57,019 bases of DNA, from positions 1 to 57,019 of the forward strand of contig JAFGXO010000011.1 in the NCBI GenBank assembly GCA_016936595.1, in the 5' to 3' direction. Below the pieces are notes generated by a model, which was not told where the DNA came from, searched no databases, and saw only the letters and a program-made list of their open reading frames with translations. Of this stretch, positions 39,901 to 47,710 are shown one piece after another. Each line of letters starts with the position of its first letter. Position 1 is the first letter of the stretch. Position numbers and translations under genes: made by a program. This DNA comes from Bacteroidales bacterium (GTDB taxonomy: Bacteria > Bacteroidota > Bacteroidia > Bacteroidales > JAFGUD01).

Positions 39901-42900
39901 GTAAAGAGAGTATTTAATATCTAAAAATATACTTGGTTCGGTAAGAGATGAAAAATCGAATACCGGACTTTCAACCCAATAGTAGTACCATTTTGCATTA
40001 GTTGTTACTTCAGTGAACCAACAATCGCCTTCACCATCGGAGCCATTAAGATAAGGTAACGTTCCATGAATAAAATTTCTGCCTGTTTCTATGTCAGGTG
40101 GGAAATTTGGTGAATCTCCGCCTGCTTTCCAGTATCCTGTTCCGCTATTAAAATCTTCTATATATGGAAAAGAAGAAATTTTAGGATATTCCACAACAAT
40201 CGAAGAGCTCGTATTATCATTTGAATTGTTGGGATCGCCAACAAAAATTGTATATGCGTTTAGATTATAAGTTCCTACGGGTGTCATATCAAAACTTCCT
40301 GTTAAGGTAAAATCGGTATAACTTTGTGCCGGAACAGTAGGAACAATGCCAGTTAAAGTTGCTGTTGCAGCACCGGTTACATCACATTGTACCGGTACAT
40401 TAGTTGCGTCTGTACACGACCAATTATAAACTCTAACAGTTACAGTTTGATTATCAATAAAAGTACAACCTGCTAAATCGGGAGTAGGGTCAAGAATTTT
40501 AGTTACTCCAACATCTTGTGCATCAATTATTTTGAAGTTGTCAAAAGCAAATTGGTTATAACCTTCGTTAATGTAATATGTTAGAGCTCTGATTCTAAAT
40601 TGAACACAACTCTGACCAGCAAGCATACATAAATTATGTTGCATTTGCGTCCAATCTTCAATTGGGGCAGCATTATTGTTTGTCCACCAATTTGTACTGC
40701 CTGAATACCAGTTTGGGTCGGCAGATGTGCCGAGCTGAGTCCAATTTGTGCCTCCATTAGTTGAATATTCTACGTGAACATAATCGTAAGACGAATGATA
40801 TAATGAATATTTTACATCAAAATATAAAATAGGATTGGAAATAGTTGTAAAATCAAAAATAGGGCTTTCAACGTTGTAATAATCCCATTTTCCGTTTTGT
40901 TTAACTTCAGAATACCATGAATTTCCCTGACCTTGAGCTCCATTAAGGTATGGAGGCTCGCCATATCTGAAATATCTGTGGTTCGCATCGGGTCTTGACA
41001 CCCAACCTTGATTATCTGCATTAAAATCAGCTAAATAAGGGAATGTGTTTATAGGTGTGTTAATTCTTGTTTCTGTTAAATTATTATTAGAATTGTCGCC
41101 ATCAGTAGATAAATTAGTAGTAACAGAAATTGTGTGAGTTCCTGGAGCAGATAAATCGGCAGTGGTTGTAAAGTTGTATAAATAAGTGTCAAAACGGTTA
41201 ATTGGTCCTGGTACAATTTCATTAATAATTGCACCACCGTCAATTTGAATAGAAATTGGAATGTTGTACAAAGGGCGACATTTATTGTTGATAATAAGAA
41301 CTTGTACATTTTCGGAGTTGGAATATCCACTGCAATTACCACCATCAGCAAGAGTTATTTGAATTGGTTGAGCATCATCGCTTTCTCCTCCTGAAATTTC
41401 GAAATTATCAAATGCAAATTCATTATAACCGACATTTATGTAGTATGTTCGTGCTTTTATTCTGAATTTAACGCATGGTTCGCCCGATAGTTCGCATAAA
41501 TCGTGTTCAACGTGTGTCCAAGTATTCACCGGGGTCGTATTATTTGCAGTCCACCAATTAGTAGAGCCTTGATACCAATCGGGGTCGGCGTTTGTGCCGA
41601 GTTGCGTCCAATTTGAGCCTCCATCTAAAGAATATTCTACATGAACATAATTGTAAGAAGAGTGGTAAAGAGAGTATTTAATGTCCATTGAAAGAGTGGG
41701 ATTTGTGTTTTGAGAAAAATCAAAAACCGGACTTTCAACCCAATAATAATCCCATTTAGCATTTGTTGTAATTTCGGTGTACCAACAATCCCCTTCTCCT
41801 TCGGGTCCGTTAAGATATGGTAATGTTCCGTGAACAAATTTTCGCCCGTTGTTGTCGGGAGGATTATCTCCGCCTGCAGTCCAGTAACCATCACCTGAGT
41901 TAAAATCTTCGAGATATGGGAATGTGTTTATTTTAGGGAAATCGACAGAAATATCTACATTAACGGTATCGTTGTTGTGGTGAGTATCTCCAATAAGTTG
42001 AGAATAAGCTTCGAAATTATATAGTCCCATAGGCGTCATGTCAAAAGTGCCTGTGAAAGTGTAACTTGTAGAACTTTGAGCCGGAATTGTTGAAACAATG
42101 CCGTTTAGTGTTATTGATGGAGCATTTGGGTGTCCTGCCGGAAATGTAATAATGCATTCAACCGGAACGTCAGAAATATCACCACAACCGAAATTTTCCA
42201 CCTCAATTGTAATTGTTTGATTAGATGAATATAAACACCCTGATGCATTTGCATTGGGATCTAATAAAGCTGAAACGCCAACTTCGGGTTGGTCAGTAAT
42301 TTCAAAATTATCGAAAGCAAATTGATTGTATCCATCAGTTAGGTAGTAAGTTCTGGCATATATTCTAAATTTTACACAACTTTTTTCAGCCGGTGTAAGA
42401 GCAGCAATGTTGCACAAGCTATGTTGCATCGTAGTCCATTCATCAACGGGGTTTGTATTGTTTGCTGTCCACCAGTTTGTTGAACCGTTATACCAAAAAG
42501 GGTCGGCTGAAGTTCCGAGTTGTGTCCAAGTAGATCCTCCATTTGTTGAATATTCTACGTGAACATAATTATACGAAGAGTGGTAAAGCGAATATTTAAC
42601 ATCAAGAAATAAAGTAGGGTTTGAAACACCGTTTAAATTAAAAACCGGACTTTCAACCCAGTAATAGTCCCATTTTCCGTTTTGAGTTATTTCAGTATGC
42701 CAAGAATTTCCTTCACCTTGTGCTCCATTTAAATAAGGTAGTTCTTGAAGTCTAAAATATCTATGATTAACAGGAGTTCTTGAAACCCATCCTCCATTCC
42801 CGGAGTTAAAATCTTCGAGATAAGGATAAGTAGAAATAATCCCATTTATTCTTGTTTCGGTTAAAACATCGTTAGTATTGTTGTTGTCTGTTGGTAGATT

Positions 42901-44619
42901 TGTTGTTACAATTATAGTGTGGTTTCCTGCAGAACTTAAATCGGCTGTTGTGGTAAAATCGTACAAATAGGTGTCAAAACGAGGGATAGGTCCGGGCACA
43001 ATTTCGTTAATAATTGCACCACCGTCAATTTGAATAGAAATAGGCATATTGTAAATTGGACGGCAAGTGTTATTTTTCAATAAAACTTGCATTGGTTCAG
43101 TGTTATTAAAACTGCTACAAGTTTTTGAATGAGTTAAAGTTAAGGCAATAGGTTCAACATCATCAGCTTGAGTTTCAGAGATTTCAAAATTATCAAAGGC
43201 AAATTGATAATATCCATCATTTTGATAATAAGTTCTTCCTCTTATTCTAAATTTCACACAAGTTTCGCCCGAAAGATAGCATAAATCGTGCTGAACATGT
43301 GTCCATGTGTTTATGGGAGTAGAGTTATTTGCAGTCCACCAGTTTGTTGAGCCTTGATACCAATCAGGGTCTGCATTTGTTCCAAGTTGTGTCCAATTTG
43401 CACCATCATCTAAGGAATATTCAACATGAAAATAATCATAAGAAGAATGGTAAAGAGAATATTTTATATCCATTGATAATGTTGGGCTAGTGTTTTCGGA
43501 AAAGTCAAAAACCGGACTTTCTACCCAATAATAATCCCATTTGCCATTGTAGTATCTTTTAACTTCCGAAAACCAAGAGTTTCCTTGTCCGTCCGGACCG
43601 TTTAAGTATGGTAAATTACCCCACGAAAATTGTCGTCCGTTGTGAGTTGGAATTGCATTATTAGGTTGAGTAGGATTATCGCCGTATTCAAACCAGCCAT
43701 CACGTGAAGAATTAAAGTTGGCAAGATAAGGGTAAGTTTGAACATATTGTCTTCGTCCAACTTTAAAATTGTTGTTTGCCATGTATCCGTCGCCGGCAAG
43801 AGTTGCGGTAATATCAAAATGATAAATATCATCAGCCGACATATCAAGATTTGCAACAAATACATCAACAAAGCCATCAGCAGGAATGTTGATTCCCGAA
43901 CCGCTCCAAGAACCTGTTTGTCCGCCGGAAACATTTACTGTCCAACTAACATTTGTAACATCTTCGTTACTGTAATTAAAAAGCCTAATTGTAACATTTT
44001 CTGCATTAGAATAGGTTTGTCCGCAATTTAAATAAGCCGGACTAACAAGTTTAGGAACACCTACATCGTTTCCACTATAAACAACAATATCGTCAATGTA
44101 CCAATATTTTCCAACAGCACCGCTTTCATAGTATCTAAATCTAATCTTAACATCAGTTTGATTTGCAGCTATTGCCGAAATATCAACAATAGTTTTATTA
44201 GGAGTAGTTAGGCTTCCTACTGTAGTACCACTGTTATCTAAAAAAATTGTCCATGTAGTTCCGCCGTTTGTAGATACTTCAAAATATCCGTGTGTATTTT
44301 CAACAGCGTGCCAAAATTCGTAAAAACTAACTTTCACAGAAGTCATTCCAGAACAATCAAAAGAATTTGTTTGAATATAGGCTTCGTTAGGAGTAGTTCC
44401 GGCACCAAGGCTTTCGTCGTCAAAAACGGCATAAAACCCTCCGCTTGGGCTCGAAAATCCGGGATTATCTTTTATAACCCAGTTATATGAGCCTTGAAAT
44501 TTGTTTATTGTCCAACCCGTAGGAGTGGTACTTGAACTAAAAGTTTCTTTAAGAACAATATCTGCATTTGAAATGGATATATTGAAAACTAAAAAATAAA
44601 AAAGGATAATTTTTTTCAT
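33934..44619 (-). CDS. Giant (3561 aa) multidomain surface protein: MAM/jelly-roll-like modules, CARDB-like linkers, LamG, F5/8 type C, PPC-like, parallel beta-helix, T9SS-type C-terminus
   Basis: Uninterrupted ORF; repeated 'FPYLEDFNSG...NGKWDYYWVESPVFD...YSLYHSSY.YVHVEYS...GSTNWWTANN...CVKFRI.ARTYY..GYNQFAFDNFEI'; LamG 'SLKFDGSNDMVTIG'; discoidin 'SASSSYAGNSAAAAFDNN...WLQVDLG'; C-terminal 'ITIFDITGKKIKDI...LAQGIYNVIII'. Confidence 0.88.
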   Translation of the reverse strand: MKKIILFYFLVFNISISNADIVLKETFSSSTTPTGWTINKFQGSYNWVIKDNPGFSSPSGGFYAVFDDESLGAGTTPNEAYIQTNSFDCSGMTSVKVSFYEFWHAVENTHGYFEVSTNGGTTWTIFLDNSGTTVGSLTTPNKTIVDISAIAANQTDVKIRFRYYESGAVGKYWYIDDIVVYSGNDVGVPKLVSPAYLNCGQTYSNAENVTIRLFNYSNEDVTNVSWTVNVSGGQTGSWSGSGINIPADGFVDVFVANLDMSADDIYHFDITATLAGDGYMANNNFKVGRRQYVQTYPYLANFNSSRDGWFEYGDNPTQPNNAIPTHNGRQFSWGNLPYLNGPDGQGNSWFSEVKRYYNGKWDYYWVESPVFDFSENTSPTLSMDIKYSLYHSSYDYFHVEYSLDDGANWTQLGTNADPDWYQGSTNWWTANNSTPINTWTHVQHDLCYLSGETCVKFRIRGRTYYQNDGYYQFAFDNFEISETQADDVEPIALTLTHSKTCSSFNNTEPMQVLLKNNTCRPIYNMPISIQIDGGAIINEIVPGPIPRFDTYLYDFTTTADLSSAGNHTIIVTTNLPTDNNNTNDVLTETRINGIISTYPYLEDFNSGNGGWVSRTPVNHRYFRLQELPYLNGAQGEGNSWHTEITQNGKWDYYWVESPVFNLNGVSNPTLFLDVKYSLYHSSYNYVHVEYSTNGGSTWTQLGTSADPFWYNGSTNWWTANNTNPVDEWTTMQHSLCNIAALTPAEKSCVKFRIYARTYYLTDGYNQFAFDNFEITDQPEVGVSALLDPNANASGCLYSSNQTITIEVENFGCGDISDVPVECIITFPAGHPNAPSITLNGIVSTIPAQSSTSYTFTGTFDMTPMGLYNFEAYSQLIGDTHHNNDTVNVDISVDFPKINTFPYLEDFNSGDGYWTAGGDNPPDNNGRKFVHGTLPYLNGPEGEGDCWYTEITTNAKWDYYWVESPVFDFSQNTNPTLSMDIKYSLYHSSYNYVHVEYSLDGGSNWTQLGTNADPDWYQGSTNWWTANNTTPVNTWTHVEHDLCELSGEPCVKFRIKARTYYINVGYNEFAFDNFEISGGESDDAQPIQITLADGGNCSGYSNSENVQVLIINNKCRPLYNIPISIQIDGGAIINEIVPGPINRFDTYLYNFTTTADLSAPGTHTISVTTNLSTDGDNSNNNLTETRINTPINTFPYLADFNADNQGWVSRPDANHRYFRYGEPPYLNGAQGQGNSWYSEVKQNGKWDYYNVESPIFDFTTISNPILYFDVKYSLYHSSYDYVHVEYSTNGGTNWTQLGTSADPNWYSGSTNWWTNNNAAPIEDWTQMQHNLCMLAGQSCVQFRIRALTYYINEGYNQFAFDNFKIIDAQDVGVTKILDPTPDLAGCTFIDNQTVTVRVYNWSCTDATNVPVQCDVTGAATATLTGIVPTVPAQSYTDFTLTGSFDMTPVGTYNLNAYTIFVGDPNNSNDNTSSSIVVEYPKISSFPYIEDFNSGTGYWKAGGDSPNFPPDIETGRNFIHGTLPYLNGSDGEGDCWFTEVTTNAKWYYYWVESPVFDFSSLTEPSIFLDIKYSLYHSSYNYVNLEYSLDGGDTWIQLGTSADYNWYSGSTNWWTANNTNPLIEWTKMQHDVCFLAGEDCVKFRVKARTYYINEGYNQFAFDNFWIYDQITDAAVTEYVTPTEDQEHCTFIENQPVTVTVYNPFCSDLTSVPITCEITGAITQTLIGNVDIPAKTYVNYTFATNIDMRTLGTYYLKTFSSLLTDFNNQNDTIYQSITVNDTLISTFPYFENFNNPTTSKYWTSSGDNPPDNNGRKFVLGQFDYLEGNENNGQSWFTEVTTNGKWDYYWVESPVFDFTGLENPILSMDVKYHLYHTSYDYFHVEYSTNGGVSWLQLGTNSDPNWYSGSTNWWTNNLGNPVDEWTYVEHTLCNLKDETCVKFRIIGRTYYNNPYYYYFAFDNFTISDARIDAEITNLTGCYGQEYNLEVEIANRNNFCQLFDPCGFDGQTSLKFDGSNDMVTIGTLPAFTNFTVEYYVKHNGTDGTYDRITSVAGDRFETTKETNGQLRFYTPATGWRTTAVYLPVGEWTHVAWVSDGSSIKLYVNGENVYNYTANITIPSAEWNFGGKNNNTYSSNINLDEVKIWDIALSEAEIRNGICGSLTGTEPNLVAYYQMEENTGSYSVSDITGNGYNGSLTNMDVNSCWEVSDLAINNGGVATEPDILTSINISYIIDGGATVTNNYAVNIPAGSSDIVTISPITIPNGLDMSNNLAASGIASASSSYAGNSAAAAFDNNITTTGWANNNSLPSWLQVDLGAGNEQAVNAYRVYCSSTQTPGSWNNEQYNPGTWQFQGSNDGSSWTTLDSKVYGNILMNEWKVFTFDNTIPFRYFRINITNAEGSTNYIRITELQMFNVNPPTSELTVWIDSPNGEQDQITINDTIYADVANFPTCNDHCDAAIEIVDAVTNATSNSNATWDPLEDPNFSTTGCSGVTLENTAWYYFTTNCRGGEVSVTFQNIVCSPGGTGIQIAITRLDAEPACDPANHTEVFCAYPGDESDIVWNPLDLYPDTQYYITIDGVSGNTCDFQILLEGNVAFNPIVAMSGDFTIEPSEVNYPSIQAAVDSLEMYGVSGPVHFDVADVPFNEQIQIGTICGVSDVNTITFETWCDDCGQAILEHDADATNNYTLRLYRTSYITFKNFSFNALGNTNGRVIEIAENNHYINFENCTFNGVQTSDNSDNYALIYEFETLTNSSDFNFYNCVFNNGSYGLNLFGKNATQNISGLSLSHNAFNNQSFSGIFLTNVNTPVIINNSIVSISNRTDYRGISLTTCNNESIISQNNVVALQANGYGLFLDNVLGTAGNKALVINNMFSIGNGSGTSYGINIENATGNSGYIDIFFNSSNVLSTNGAGININTADFLSIKNNNFVSASANSFNAAVLTNSTENYNNFMPDFTGKGANSITINPMYLSVDNLHTENAGLQAGDNTTGISTDFDGETRQYPPYIGADEYLGSVIWTGNTNTDWNTVTNWQPNTYISNATNVIIPTTPVGGNFPETNSNIDNLAETKNLTIQTGSHLYIAPNKYLTVWGIMNQNGTFIIQSDATGTGSFINKSTVNYGIETTTVQRYISPLMWHYVSSPITSASVNLFHPNNFYFYDETIEDSWNMQNFSGGLMGWIFPASGSNMNIMQGYITYQNQATVEFTGELNTGEITYNLSYTDNTATHGNSIFDGWNLIGNPYPSTLNWYDNNNITKTNIDGAIYFYIDDGSGAYNNYSYFLPESYTNPYPSVVLNRVSGCIPLSQSFFVKANSPGASITVNNSARIHNDVPFYKSNFEEPNQLRLTAYNNQYTDETILRFIPEATENYDGQLDAIKLVGYSVNVPYLFSLSDDSINLSINSLPEIDTNSILNLGFKTGTAGQFSITMNDFILPDSITPYLIDLQNNTETDLTKNNTYDFYSNIGTYRNRFKIIFKHQTNSNNNTNVINSNILIYSNKMNLFVNFIDIPEPNTTITIFDITGKKIKDINPKNKNNVYELNYLAQGIYNVIIIQNQKIFTKKFILFKN
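38740..43760 (-). repeat. Six tandem protein-coding modules of about 880-910 bp
   Basis: PYL-DFN anchors near 43735, 42825, 41920, 41040, 40165 and 39268. Confidence 0.85.
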
Positions 44620-44637
44620 GACTCATATTTTGTTCTA

Positions 44638-44645
44638 CAAATATA
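44638..44645 (-). promoter_or_regulatory. Putative -7 box TATATTTG for the giant surface-protein gene
   Basis: TAnnTTTG on the minus strand, about 19 nt upstream of the ATG. Confidence 0.45.
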
Positions 44646-44711
44646 AGTTAAATGAAGGCATGTAATAAGACTAATATGTCTTGATTTGTAAATTTGGACT
44701 AAAAAATGTGG

Positions 44712-46604
44712 TTATCTAAAGGATTCCATTTCTTTTTTGAAAAAAGCAGGAGTTACTCCGGTGTTTTTTTTGAATACGGAGTAGAAAGATGATCTGCTTT
44801 TAAATCCAACTAAGTCGGCAATAGCGTCTAGGGTTAAGTTTTTGTGTTTTGGAGAAATGAGCAGTTTTTGAGCTTCGTCAATTCTAAAGTCGTTAATGTA
44901 TGTATTGAAATTTTTATTGTATTCGTAATTTATAAATTTGGACAAATAAAGTTTGTTTGTATTAAGTATTTTGCTCATTTTATCTAAAGTAATGTCCGGG
45001 TCTAAAAATATTTTTTCTTGAATAAGTTTTTCAACGCCTGTTTTTAAAATTTCAAGTTGTTCCGGTTTTAGCCCAATATCTTCTGCTTGTTTTTCGTAAT
45101 TTTTATCAATAATTTCTTTTTTAATTTCAAATTCTTCTTTTATATCATTTTTGTGTTTTTTTTCCACGATTTGAATGTTTTTTTCCACAAGCATTTTGTA
45201 CGATTTATTTAATTTGCGATAAAAAACTGCTGCAATTGTTACAAGTAAAACAAACACAGAAAAAGCTATTTCAAAAAACAGCAGTAATTTTTTTTGGCGT
45301 TGAATTTCGAGTTGGTTTAGTTGGAGTTTTTTGTCTTTTTTTTCAGTTTCATAATTCAGTTTTAACTGATTTATTTTAAGACTATTTTCGATATTGTACA
45401 GGCTGTCTTTTAAACTTGTATATTTTATATGAAAAGAATATGCTTTATTGTAATCTTTTTCAGCAAAAAATAAATCGGAAAGTGCTAAATAGTTTTCTTT
45501 TTCTAATTCTTTATACCCGGTTTTTTTAGCAAATTCTATGCTTTTATAAAAACTATCTTTAGCTTTTGTAATATCTTTAATACTAATGTATAACTTACCG
45601 AAAAGATGGTATGTTGCTGATAAATAAGTTATTAGTTGATATTGTTCAAATATTTCTTTTGCTTGATTTAATAAATCGGAAGCTTCTATGAGGTTGTTTT
45701 GTTTTATAAAAATTTCGGCAATATTTGTTTGGGCTACAGCATACATAATTTCATCATTTAAATCATATGATAATTTTGAGGATTTTTTAAAATAATACAG
45801 AGCTGAGTCTAAATTTTCTAAGTTTGTATAGATGTTACCAATATTGTTATAAACTGTAGCTAATCCTTTATGATTATTTAAATTTTGATATATTTTTCTT
45901 GCTTGATTGTAATATAAAAGTGAGTTGTAAAAGTCTCCGTCTGTTGCATACGTCATTGCAATGTTATTTTTTGAAGATGCTTGAGCTTCGGCGTAATTCA
46001 TGCTTTCTGCTAATTTAAGTTCAATTAAAAAATAATCAATAGCTTTTGCATAATTGGATTTCATGTAGTAGGTCATACCTAATCGTTCATAAGATCCAAT
46101 TATTGATACTGTGTCGTCTAATTTTATATAAATATTCAATGCTTTATTGAATAAACTCTCGGCAAGTTCGTAGTTTTCAGTAAAATAATGAAGCCTTCCT
46201 TTCATAAAACAAATTCTTCCTTCTATTTTTGGAGAATTTGTTTTTCTTATTTCATAGTATGCCGAATCTAAATATAGAAGAGCTGTATCAATTTTATTTT
46301 CTGTTTCAAATGTTGATGAAATTATGATGTAAAAACTACTTGATTTTTCGCTAATGTTGTTTTTTTTTGATAACTTTAATCCTTTATTTGCGTAAGTTCT
46401 TGCAAGTTTAAGGTTTTTTTCAGAGTAATAATTAGATATTTTTGCGTAAAGTTCTATTTTTTCAGGAGTATCTGCGATATTTAACAAATTTATTAAGCTG
46501 TCAACGTTTTCACTAAATGATAATTTTGAAAATCCAATGATTATTAATAAAATTATAAAAAATTTATATTTTAAAAAAGATATGTTTTTTGAAATATTTA
46601 TCAT
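44712..46604 (-). CDS. TPR-repeat membrane-anchored AraC-type transcriptional regulator
   Basis: Signal/TM, multiple TPRs ('ATVYNNIGNIYTNLENLDSALYYFKKS'), central TM 'LLLFFEIAFSVFVLLVTIAAVFY', C-terminal AraC HTH 'LTLDAIADLVGFKSRSSFYSVFKKNTGVTPAFFKKE'. Confidence 0.9.
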   Translation of the reverse strand: MINISKNISFLKYKFFIILLIIIGFSKLSFSENVDSLINLLNIADTPEKIELYAKISNYYSEKNLKLARTYANKGLKLSKKNNISEKSSSFYIIISSTFETENKIDTALLYLDSAYYEIRKTNSPKIEGRICFMKGRLHYFTENYELAESLFNKALNIYIKLDDTVSIIGSYERLGMTYYMKSNYAKAIDYFLIELKLAESMNYAEAQASSKNNIAMTYATDGDFYNSLLYYNQARKIYQNLNNHKGLATVYNNIGNIYTNLENLDSALYYFKKSSKLSYDLNDEIMYAVAQTNIAEIFIKQNNLIEASDLLNQAKEIFEQYQLITYLSATYHLFGKLYISIKDITKAKDSFYKSIEFAKKTGYKELEKENYLALSDLFFAEKDYNKAYSFHIKYTSLKDSLYNIENSLKINQLKLNYETEKKDKKLQLNQLEIQRQKKLLLFFEIAFSVFVLLVTIAAVFYRKLNKSYKMLVEKNIQIVEKKHKNDIKEEFEIKKEIIDKNYEKQAEDIGLKPEQLEILKTGVEKLIQEKIFLDPDITLDKMSKILNTNKLYLSKFINYEYNKNFNTYINDFRIDEAQKLLISPKHKNLTLDAIADLVGFKSRSSFYSVFKKNTGVTPAFFKKEMESFR

Positions 46605-46758
46605 AAAGTAATAGTGGATTAGGCTGTTTTCTGTGGCTAAGTTTGCTCTTTTTTATTTAACAAAAATAAAAAAAAAGGCATCAATAAAATAAAAAAAAGA
46701 ATTTTTGTTAAATTTGTTTTTTAATCGAGTATAATGCTTTTTGCAAATTTAGACAAAT

Positions 46759-47178
46759 ATGTTGAAATATATCATTTTAATTTTTATAGTATTTTCTGCT
46801 TTTTTAGCTGAATCTCAGACTGATACAATATCATATATTAAAACAATTAATGGTTATCAATTTGTGTATCAAGATCAAGAGTTGTCCCTTTTTAAGTTGA
46901 GTAAAATTGTTAAAACTTGCCAAGACGCAAAAAAAGAGATGAATAAAGCCGAATTTATTTGGCTTAGTTCATATCTTTTTAGTTACACGGGGGGGTACAT
47001 TGTTGGTTATATTTTAGGCGGAGCTTTATTTGGTGCTGACATCAATTATGAGCTTTTGGCAATTGGAGGAGGGCTTGTACTTGTTTCAATTCCTTTAAAT
47101 TTGGCAATTTCAAAGCATACCTTACTTGCAGTGCAAATTTTTAATAAAAATTCTAATTACACCCATTTTTATGATTAA
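46759..47178 (+). CDS. Small membrane protein, unknown function
   Basis: Signal peptide plus two hydrophobic segments. Confidence 0.6.
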   Translation: MLKYIILIFIVFSAFLAESQTDTISYIKTINGYQFVYQDQELSLFKLSKIVKTCQDAKKEMNKAEFIWLSSYLFSYTGGYIVGYILGGALFGADINYELLAIGGGLVLVSIPLNLAISKHTLLAVQIFNKNSNYTHFYD

Positions 47179-47193
47179 TTTATAATTTAAAGT

Positions 47194-47703
47194 ATGAAAT
47201 ATTTTATTGTTTTGATTTTTTCTTTTTTATTAGCTTGTCAAAAAGACACCTGCAACGAAAGTTTAGGTTCCACTTTTATGAATGTTCAGCTGGATAGTTT
47301 AAAAATTGATATAAATAATGATGTAGATATCAAGCTTAAATTAAGCACTTTAGATGCTTTACCTTTAAATTATTTTACCGATTTTAATTTAATTTTATCT
47401 GATAATAATCCGCAGGGCTACTGGTGGCATAATGCTGCTCCTGCTATTGATACGATTTTTGTGAATAATGAAAAAATTCAATTCACAATATTAAATGATT
47501 CTTTACCGATAATTGGAACATCATTAAAATATGATTTTCATTTAGTATTTCCTGATCGAAGAAATTATATTTCGTGCGAACATTTAGGTTCTTCAGATTG
47601 TTATTATTTGGATTTTAGCTTTGTTTTAAAAAAAGTTGACACCTTAAATTATCAAATATCCGACTTTTATTGGGACGAAACACTTAATAAAGGTGGTTTT
47701 TGA
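47194..47703 (+). CDS. Lipoprotein, unknown function
   Basis: Lipobox 'FSFLLACQKD'. Confidence 0.6.
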   Translation: MKYFIVLIFSFLLACQKDTCNESLGSTFMNVQLDSLKIDINNDVDIKLKLSTLDALPLNYFTDFNLILSDNNPQGYWWHNAAPAIDTIFVNNEKIQFTILNDSLPIIGTSLKYDFHLVFPDRRNYISCEHLGSSDCYYLDFSFVLKKVDTLNYQISDFYWDETLNKGGF

Positions 47704-47710
47704 TTTTATA

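Noticed and set aside
38362-44490. Multiple 65-110 aa ORFs within the giant gene
   Set aside because: Shadow frames of the repeated modules; several are just the same repeat translated in another frame.
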